NCBI GenBank assembly: GCA_009746045.1
Contig: RPFO01001607.1
Span: 1 to 32,901, forward strand
Length of the DNA stretch: 32,901 nt
Origin: Mesostigma viride
Lineage: Eukaryota > Streptophyta > Mesostigmatophyceae > Mesostigmatales > Mesostigmataceae
Direction of reading: 5' to 3'
Positions 26,024 to 32,901 of the stretch are shown here, piece by piece. The first letter of the stretch is position 1, and every line of letters starts with the position of its first letter. Below the pieces are notes generated by a model. It had not been told where the DNA came from. It searched no databases and saw nothing but the letters and a program-made list of their open reading frames with translations. The position numbers were made by a program, and so were the translations under genes.

Positions 26024-27945
26024 AGGGTGTAGATAACATAGTACCAGATGCACTCTCTCGTCGTGCAGACTATTCCTTCTTCGAGGACCTTGATGTTCTC
26101 AATATTACTCTAGTTCCTACTACTATGGGTGTAACCCCTTATGGTGAACTACCTGATGATGATTCCTATGCCTACCTCTTTCATACAGCTGTTCGCATGC
26201 CTGATCTCCTTTCTCACGTAGGACTCTCTCTCCCGTGTGAGGCCCTTCCTGTGGCCTCGGTGGGGGGGGAGGGGAACAATAAAATTTCTATACCGCTTAG
26301 CCATATAGCGACTAGGTCAGGAAAGTCTTATGAAAACGTAGTCCCCCTAGGACCTCCCCTTCTCTTCGGCAAGGCGGTAGGAGATCTCTTTAAACCTGTT
26401 CTGGATACTTCTGTAGCGATGCCTACCTCTGATCTTGAACGCCTTATTAGTAGATTTACGGCCACTGAGCCGGAAGCATTAGCTGCCATTGCTGCACATC
26501 CCCAACAATTAGGCAAGCACCCTTGTAAATTTGTAGGTGGGTTTTTATATGTGCAGATAGCAGATTCTCCCCCTCAATGGCGCCTGTATGTCCCTCCTAT
26601 CTGTCGCTCCTCCTTGCTCTTTGAGTTGCATGACTTAGCTGCTCACCAGGGTGGTAAACGGGTACGGGACCTAGTAGCCCGCTCTTATTACTGGCCTTCC
26701 CTTTATAAGGATGTGGATGAGTATGTTAGAACTTGTCAATCTTGCCAGGAAATGAAACCCAATAATGTAGGACAGATAGCAGAACCTAGGACCTTGCCTG
26801 ACCCTATCATGCCTTGGGATTCTATCATGATGGATTTTGTAGGACCTTTTAGAAAGAATGATAGGGGCAATGCCCAAATCCTTGTGTTCATAGATCGTTT
26901 TACTCGTATGTGCCATCTTGTGCCATGTCCTTTAGAACTCACCGCACGTGATTGCGCACGCCTATACCTCAATAATGTATATAGATATCATGGATTGAGT
27001 AGGCAGTTTATTAGTGATAAGGATAAATTATTTACCTCAGATTTTTGGCAGCAGTTTTTCGCTGCCATCGGTACCAAGGTTACCTACGGTACTGCCTACC
27101 ACTCCTCCTCCTCTCATTTAGTAGAGCGTCTTAATAGAGTAGTAGAAGAAGCGCTTAGGCACTATGTTAATGGCTCGGGTAGTGATTGGGAGGATTATTT
27201 ATGTTTGGTAGAGTTCTCCCTCAACAATTGTCCCCAAGCTGCGCATGGATATACGCCCTTCTTCTTAGATACTGGGAGACAGCCCCTTACCCCTACCTCT
27301 CTCTTAGCTAGTCCTCTACGGGACAAGGATGATGTGTCCCGAGATACTGTAGAAGGTGTACAGTCCTTACTAGATAGAATGAAAACTGCTCATGACCACG
27401 CGATCTCAGGGTATCAAAAAGCTCAGGCTAAGTACCTTGCTAGGTTGCGTGCCTCCTTAGATAGACGAGCACCTGAGATAGAAGTAGGAGATCTAGTATT
27501 AGTAGAAGGCCCCCGTGTTGGCCGTTTTGCTCATAAGTTTGAAGCAGAACTGAAGGTCAAACTTAGGCCTGCCTTCTTAGGACCCTTCCATGTGTTGTCT
27601 AGGGTAGGAAATTTCTTGTATAAGGTCGATATCCCTACCTCTTGGCAAACGCATTCAAACACCTTCCATAGGAGCCAGCTTAAACTGTACCACCCTAGTA
27701 CGTTCGCTGGCAGGGAGTTAGCGCCTGCCCCTTTAGAGCATAATCCTGACACTGGGGAAGTAGAAGACGAAGTAGAAAGCATCGTGGCCCATCGAGATAT
27801 CAAAAAGGGCCGCGGTACCCAGCGTCAGTATAAAGTGAAGTGGATGTATGCTCGTAGTGAAGTAGATAAGGTTTGGTATACGGAGAGTGAGCTAGATGGG
27901 TGTAGTCGCCTGCTGCAGGAATATAAAACCCTGCACAAGCTCTAG
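26023..27945 (+). CDS. pol: Pol part 4: integrase with chromodomain
   Basis: The frame begins KGVDNIVPDALSRRADYSF. The integrase zinc-binding HHCC has H-x5-H in LHDLAAH and CQSC. The DDE core has MMDFVGPF (D), FISDKD (D) and HLVERLNRVVEEA (E), with exactly 35 residues between the second D and the E. Most chromoviruses have QTERVN where this copy has SSSSHLVERLN. A GPF-type module (LGPFHVLSRVGNFLYKVDIP) is followed by a C-terminal chromodomain (VESIVAHRDIKKGRG, YKVKWMYA, SELDGCSRLLQEYK). Chromodomains steer integration to marked chromatin. The frame is intact and ends at TAG 27943-27945. The nearest ATG is at 26125. Confidence 0.93.
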   Translation, partial: KGVDNIVPDALSRRADYSFFEDLDVLNITLVPTTMGVTPYGELPDDDSYAYLFHTAVRMPDLLSHVGLSLPCEALPVASVGGEGNNKISIPLSHIATRSGKSYENVVPLGPPLLFGKAVGDLFKPVLDTSVAMPTSDLERLISRFTATEPEALAAIAAHPQQLGKHPCKFVGGFLYVQIADSPPQWRLYVPPICRSSLLFELHDLAAHQGGKRVRDLVARSYYWPSLYKDVDEYVRTCQSCQEMKPNNVGQIAEPRTLPDPIMPWDSIMMDFVGPFRKNDRGNAQILVFIDRFTRMCHLVPCPLELTARDCARLYLNNVYRYHGLSRQFISDKDKLFTSDFWQQFFAAIGTKVTYGTAYHSSSSHLVERLNRVVEEALRHYVNGSGSDWEDYLCLVEFSLNNCPQAAHGYTPFFLDTGRQPLTPTSLLASPLRDKDDVSRDTVEGVQSLLDRMKTAHDHAISGYQKAQAKYLARLRASLDRRAPEIEVGDLVLVEGPRVGRFAHKFEAELKVKLRPAFLGPFHVLSRVGNFLYKVDIPTSWQTHSNTFHRSQLKLYHPSTFAGRELAPAPLEHNPDTGEVEDEVESIVAHRDIKKGRGTQRQYKVKWMYARSEVDKVWYTESELDGCSRLLQEYKTLHKL

Positions 27946-28021
27946 TCGTAGGCCTTCTCCTCTCTTATGTTATGTCTGCTGTCGACGGGTGGTTGGTTGT
28001 CCCCTCCCCTCCGCAGCCGTC

Positions 28022-30332
28022 ATGACCGAGCCTACCCCTCCGGCTGAGAGCCCGCTGCCGTCCCTGCCCCTACCGGACCCTGAGCTGTATTTCGAGGCCC
28101 TTCCGGGCCGTTGGGTGTCGCGATCATGTTACCGGGGTGGCGTTGTGCAGCCGGCCCTTCAGGCCCAACATGCGAGCTTAGTCAGGGCGGCCCTCTTCGG
28201 GGTCACGTGGTATGGTCCTTCCCCTGATGAGCCGCACCAGCTTGTCCTGCACGGTTTCGATGATGCCGGACACTGTTTGTTGGGGTGTGGTTCCAGCTGT
28301 CCCGCCTTGGGGCAGATAGATGCGGTTCTCCGGTGTTGCCGTGTGTTCTCCTACCTCTCCACTCCTGTGGGCCGTACCTGCCTACGGGAGGTGTTCCCGT
28401 GGCTTCCAGCTGAGGGTGATGCTGAGGTAGACGAGAACCCCTGCGACCTTTTACGGGCCGTAGAGTTCATGGAGATAGCTGATCAGTCGGCGGGACTAGC
28501 GGTTAGTGGTCCTACCCCTTCGGGCGCCCCAGCTGAGGTACATTATACTCCAGATTATTCTGCCTCGAGCGCTGCGTCCGCCTCCTCGGTGTCTGTCCCT
28601 CCCTCTCCGGTCCCGTCGTCCCCTCGGTCGACCCGGGATGTCGCAGTGGAGCCTACCCCTTCGGGTTTGCCTGATCCTCTTTCGGCGACGGTCTCGGCTA
28701 TGCAGGCTCAGATCCAGTCTTTGACCACGGCGTTTGGGGCCTTCCTTGCGGCCCAGGCGCAGGTCCCGGCCACGCCGGCTGGATCCGCGCCCCCTACCCC
28801 TTCTGTCGCCCCGGCGACTACGGCTTCGCCCGCGCCCCCGCCTGCGCCCGCGGTCGCTGTGGTTCCGGCGGCTCCTGCGACTCCTGCTGCCTCTGCGCCT
28901 GTCACCGCTCTACCTGCGCCTACGCGGGAGTCTCCTGCCCCTGTTAGCTCGCCCTCCGTCGCTGCTTCCGAGCCTCCTCCCGCTCAGGCGCAGACGTCGC
29001 GGGGTTTCTTTGGCGATACTAGCGGCTTCCCAGACTTTGGGAGGGTGGTCCTCCGCAGAGGATTCCGGTTCCTGACTGGGGCCTGGATGGTAGTCAATCT
29101 TATGCAGGACTGCCTGTCCCTACGGGCCCCATTTTCAACATGTGGCCTGAGGGTGCACCGGCAACGGAGACCGGCGCGCCTGCGTCGTTGGTGGGTCCGT
29201 CACGGCCCTCTCTGGCTTCAGGTCCGGCGCGACCTCCTGTTTTACCAGTGCCCCCTGCGTCGGTGTCGGCTCCTGCCCCTGCGTCAGCCCCTGCTCCGGT
29301 CCCTCCTCCTTCGGCCTCGCGGTCTTGGCCGCGGTTGTTCGGTCCACCGGTCAGGATCCTCGCGCCACCCGCGCTGCCGATTCCCTCAGGGAGTTGTCCC
29401 AGGGTGATCGGGACAGGGCTCCTTCTGTGGTGCACGCGACGCCGGAGTCGCGTGACACGCCCATTCCGGGGTATGGTATGTCCGCACTCGCCTGCCGACA
29501 GTGTGACCTGCCGCGCGCCTCTGCTGAGCTTGCCATCTCTCCCATGTCCTATGGGTTCTCCCAGGTGTGTCGGGCGCCCCGGGATCGTGGCCTACCCATT
29601 GAGACTGATCGGCCTCCGTTCGACATGGTTATTTTAGCTGATCCGGTGTTCGAGGGTGAGATCCTGGTCCGGCGCGTCCTGTATCGCTGGGCGAGGCGCC
29701 ACAACGACTTGGACACCTACGGTGGGTTTCAGTGGGCTTACCCTCCCCCTCTGGGCATTATGGCTTCGGATGCCCTTACAGTAGAGTTTCCTGCGGTGCC
29801 GGGTGCGGCGTACACTACGGTCCTCCAGCCCATCCTTGAGTGGGATGCCCGCCGCCCGGCGCCTATCCCGGGCCAGGGTCTAGACTCCCGCGGTCACCCT
29901 CCTCCTCGTGCCAGCGACTACCTAGAGACATTCGGGTCGCGACAGTGTGTTCGTCGGTGGCGCTCCCGCGAGGTTCGGCACATCCGGTTGTGGCCGTCCA
30001 ACGTGGAGCCCCTGGTGGACCTGTTCTTCCCGACGGGTCTGCGCCCTCGGATTCGGTATCATTGCCTCCTCCTGCGGGCCCTTTGCCTGATCGCGGTAGA
30101 GCCTTTCCTTCGCCTCTTTGCCTGTGGCTTTCTGGACTGGGCCCGTGGCCAGGTCGTCCTCACGCAGCATAGGTATTACTGGGCCTTCCTGGGCCTCTTT
30201 CCTGACGGCGTGTGGGCCGATGTTTTCCTCACTGTAGATAGGCATGACAATGTTGAGGATGTGGCTCACTACCAGGCCTACCTGGAGGTCCTGCTGGCCT
30301 CTCGTGGCACTTACCAGACGGATGGCCACTAG
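28022..30332 (+). CDS. Third ORF in the env position of the retroelement, frameshifted
   Basis: It begins at ATG 28022 (MTEPTPPAESPLPSLPLPDP), 77 bp after the pol stop. A globular N-terminal third (CLREVFPWLPAEGDAEVDEN) is followed by a Pro/Ala/Ser-rich linker with one helix (LSATVSAMQAQIQSLTTAFG). The sense changes frame near 29040 and again near 29330. The C-terminal part (ISPMSYGFSQVCRAP, QWAYPPPLGIMASDALT, YRWARRHNDLDTYGGF) is intact to TAG 30330-30332. A hydrophobic stretch (CLLLRALCLIAVEPFLRLFA) exists, but there is no signal peptide or clear membrane anchor, so an envelope role is unsupported. It may be a captured or lineage-specific retroelement gene. Nothing is recognised by family. 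Confidence 0.65.
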
Positions 30333-30698
30333 ATAGAGGGCCTTAGGCCCGACCTGAGGGTGTTGTCCCTCCGGTATGTAGAGTCGCCCTCATATTCTGG
30401 CCAGTTGGTTGGCTGTTCTTGGTCCTTAGCGCTGATGTGTTTACTCTGTGTGTCCTGCCCAGTGCCGTCCCCCCCGGCCAGGACTCCGTTCCAGGCAGTT
30501 AGGGGAACCTACCACCAGGCTTGGTGCTGGCTAACCCTACACCACCCGGCGTGGTGGTGGAGACCGTGTGAACTATTGGTGCTTTGTATCTGGGATGGTC
30601 TATCGATTGTGTTGGTGTGTGCTGGGTGCGTTAGGATTATTTTCCTACCCCTCTGGTTCCCTCCTCTCTGCGTAGGGAGAGGGCTCCCTACCTTTTGT

Positions 30699-30709
30699 GG
30701 GGGGGGAGG
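30699..30709 (+). other. Polypurine tract
   Basis: GGGGGGGGAGG lies directly before the TGTTACG start of the 3' LTR, the expected primer site for plus-strand DNA synthesis. Confidence 0.85.
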
Positions 30710-31279
30710 TGTTACGTCGCGTAACAATTCGTTGTAGTTACGGACGTAAATTAGGTCCTTGGCCTCGGTTGTTCCTAGGTTACGTGCAGTTCTAGTTTGG
30801 ACATGATTGTCCCCGTAACAGTACTGTGGTATATGGGTGCCTTTGGGCGCCGCGCCGCGTACTATATTAGTGGTCCTTATCCTTTTGTAGAATGTAGTGG
30901 ACAGGCGTGCATCTGTGCACCTGCTTGTGTTTCTGTGTTCTGCAGGCGAGGGCCAGGTCGGCCCGAGCCTGTTGGACCGTTGGTGACCATTTATGCACGT
31001 TCCACTCCTTGTGTGGTCACTCGGCGTGTGTTAAGTGAATTGACACATTTAGGCTTGGGTCACGGCAGTGTAGTTGTGTTTCCTTCCTCTATTCCTGGAG
31101 TAAACGGGTTTTGGTAAATGGTTGTATGGCGTATTATAGCAACACTTACGTTAATGCATTGAGATCAGCTCCGTCACGTTCGTCTTTCGCCAGAGGGTTA
31201 AGTAGAGGAGGCCTGACCAGTTTAGGTAGTATCAGGCCCATTAGAGGTAGAGGTGGAGGTAGATATCCGCGGCGTAACA
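30710..31279 (+). repeat. 3' LTR, 570 bp
   Basis: It starts TGTTACG directly after the polypurine tract and is proposed to end CGTAACA at 31273-31279, giving 7-bp terminal inverted repeats and TG...CA ends. The first 17 bases are themselves a hairpin (TGTTACG, TCG, CGTAACA). A TATATTA at about 30864 may be the promoter. The 3' boundary is inferred from the inverted repeat alone, because no 5' LTR is present to compare. Confidence 0.75.
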
Positions 31280-32764
31280 ACCGCAAGATGAAAAATTGGC
31301 AAGATCGAGCTGTCCACGTGTAAATTTGTGCCCTTAAGCTTTTTAATAAAAGTCGTATAAACCCGGCCTTACCGGATAAATCCTGGATAAATGGGTACTT
31401 TTTAAAATTAAACCATAGTCCGCTGACCCATTTTTGGCACTTTTATACCCCTGAAAATGAAAAAAATCATAACTTACAGGCCACAACTCCAAATACCCCC
31501 AACCAAGATGCTAGGAGTATCTACACTTCAAGGGCCTTCAGAATATGCAATAATACCTTGGCTTTTTCAAAGCATTTGGATGATAGCTCCAGTCAAAGCT
31601 GGCCAAAAGACGATCTTTTTTCCCCAAGGAAAAGTCTACCCCCCCTAACTTCCCAGGGAGGGCAGGGAATCTCAATACCAACATTGGACAACTTAGTTGG
31701 ATAGTCCAATGGGGGTTTCCTTGGGTCAGACCACCCGGATAACCCATTACCCCTATATAACGTGCTCATACATGTGTGTGGGTTACGCGCGTGAAAACAG
31801 CTCTCTATGACATGCAGCACAATAATGCATTATAACAAGCTATCAAAGGCTGCCAAAGTGCTGGAATACAAACACGTTGCCTACCTGCACTGACGGAGTG
31901 GTATACTCCAAAGAAATGCCCAAAACTGGGCACTTTCAGGGCTAATACCACTCTTTACAACAGGCATGGAACTTGCTGAAATATGCATGGATAAAATCGT
32001 CATTCATAATGCATGGGATACGTATTCCGCTGCAAACAACACGCAAATACGTTGTCGTACCTGGCTCGTTCATGCCCTACCCGGATTCCGCTGGCCGGGA
32101 CCCTCATATCTCACACATACTGATGATGCTCTACAGGCAAAGGCCGCCATAGCCGCATACTTCATGATCCGCCATGGCTACCAGGTCGATGTTCCGTGCA
32201 AAGATGGCCACTAAACTAGTCCGCATTCTCAGCAAACGCTGCAGCTGACGTCCCTTACCCAAACTGGATGCCCGGGCTGGCGCAGATTGCCCGGCCATAG
32301 GGAGAAAATCGACCTATGACAAGCTATGACTCATCTGGAACTGACGACCAGGAAAGTCATACTTTCCTACCTGTATTTTCCTAACCCTATAAATCTGGCT
32401 GTGCCTGACCTACGAAAATCATGCATCGTCATTCTGAGCAACATTCTGAACCGTTTCAAGCCGTGAGACGCACAAATTTCGTGACCGCGGCACGTTGTCA
32501 GCCATATCTCATTACGCGCGCGCGCGAGCGAAATTTTCCCGCCAAAGTCACGTGATACATTCTCAATGCACGTTGTAATTACCAGGCTATGGCGAATATT
32601 ACCCCCAAACCTATGCATCACCTTCGTCCCTAAGTGTTCCCGGACCCACCGGACCACTGACATCCGTCACAATCGGCGCGGCGCTTACGGCGCGGCGCGA
32701 AATTCGACCGTTAGACAGGTCGGGTAGTTTACGGACTAAGGCCTAAGGGTTAACAAGGCACATC
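31280..32764. other. Non-genic flank, possible transposon remnants
   Basis: No convincing gene. There are short tandem motifs (GGATAAATCC, GGATAAATGG near 31375), a CCCTATATAACG box near 31751, CGCGCGCGCG near 32517 and a GGCGCGGCGC pair near 32675-32698. A sequence ending CTAAGGG directly before TTAA at about 32736-32741 has the form of a piggyBac terminus, but no matching left end was found. Confidence 0.4.
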
Positions 32765-32788
32765 AAGCTGACGCGGACGCGTCAGCTT
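32765..32788. other. Perfect 10-bp hairpin
   Basis: AAGCTGACGC and GCGTCAGCTT are separated by a 4-base loop (GGAC). The stem is perfect and GC-rich. Its role is unknown; it may be a transposon sub-terminal structure. No gene lies next to it in the window. Confidence 0.75.
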
Positions 32789-32901
32789 TTCCCCCACCGC
32801 CGATTCTTCGAACAGCTCAGTTCCGGGCACCCCACGACCCATTTTCGTCTCCAGTTCATTCGATTCGTCGTTACTCCTTTCCCCTCCCCTAACCCTTCTT
32901 A

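Larger units (their letters stand above)
20472..31279 (+). mobile_element. Ty3/gypsy chromovirus, 5'-truncated, decayed, with nested insertion
   Basis: The domain order gag, protease, reverse transcriptase, RNase H, integrase, chromodomain is diagnostic of the chromovirus branch of Ty3/gypsy. A 3' LTR with TGTTACG...CGTAACA ends is preceded by a polypurine tract. No 5' LTR copy or primer-binding site is seen upstream of 20472, and the gag frame starts without an ATG, so the 5' end is missing. The element carries frameshifts, a stop, and a piggyBac insertion. A third ORF sits between integrase and LTR. Confidence 0.92.

Noticed and set aside
29922-30329. Minus-strand ORFs opposite the third retroelement ORF
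   Set aside because: They are shadows of the plus-strand frame, which continues to a stop just before the LTR.
31457-32663. Short ORFs in the right flank
   Set aside because: They have random-looking composition, no motifs, and scattered stops in every frame.
1-32901. tRNA or rRNA genes
   Set aside because: No cloverleaf-like sequence with A and B boxes and no conserved rRNA blocks were seen.

Overview
The window is nuclear DNA of a eukaryote with plastid ancestry, probably an alga of the green lineage. The grounds are GT-AG introns, AATAAA signals, plant-type G-boxes (GCCACGTGGC), a decayed plastid rpoB fragment, a Ty3/gypsy chromovirus and piggyBac-type TTAA elements. No species can be named from the sequence alone.

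Layout. 1-162 is the 3' end of a gene. 1010-2540 is a tandem array of about 205-bp units, each carrying one copy of a 14-bp perfect palindrome, CCAACGGCCGTTGG. 2579-7640 is a run of five or six short, intron-poor genes, most of them small proteins with MYND or C-x4-C-x(10-12)-C-x2-H zinc-finger motifs, separated by further palindrome copies. A shared promoter/leader block is duplicated in front of two of them. 7880-8335 is the plastid rpoB insertion, followed by a 79-bp tandem repeat.

8889-19984 is best explained as one large multi-exon gene (five exons, phase-compatible junctions 0/0/0/1) encoding an unrecognised, low-complexity-rich protein. Intron 9834-14971 holds about 4.47 kb of the hexanucleotide (CCTTGT)n plus 13 palindrome units of 45-46 bp. 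The intron at 16094-16755 holds 12 more. The first exon is split by a 404-bp piggyBac-family MITE.

20472-31279 is a 5'-truncated, decayed Ty3/gypsy chromovirus: gag, protease, reverse transcriptase, RNase H, integrase, chromodomain, a third ORF in the env position, a polypurine tract and a 570-bp 3' LTR. Its RNase H is interrupted at a TTAA by a 1721-bp non-autonomous piggyBac element of the same family as the MITE; removal of that element would restore the RNase H reading frame. 31280-32901 has no convincing gene.

A caveat for all host genes here: nearly every reading-frame break lies on a G or T homopolymer, so sequencing error cannot be told apart from true decay. The retroelement's internal breaks mostly do not lie on homopolymers and look like real decay.
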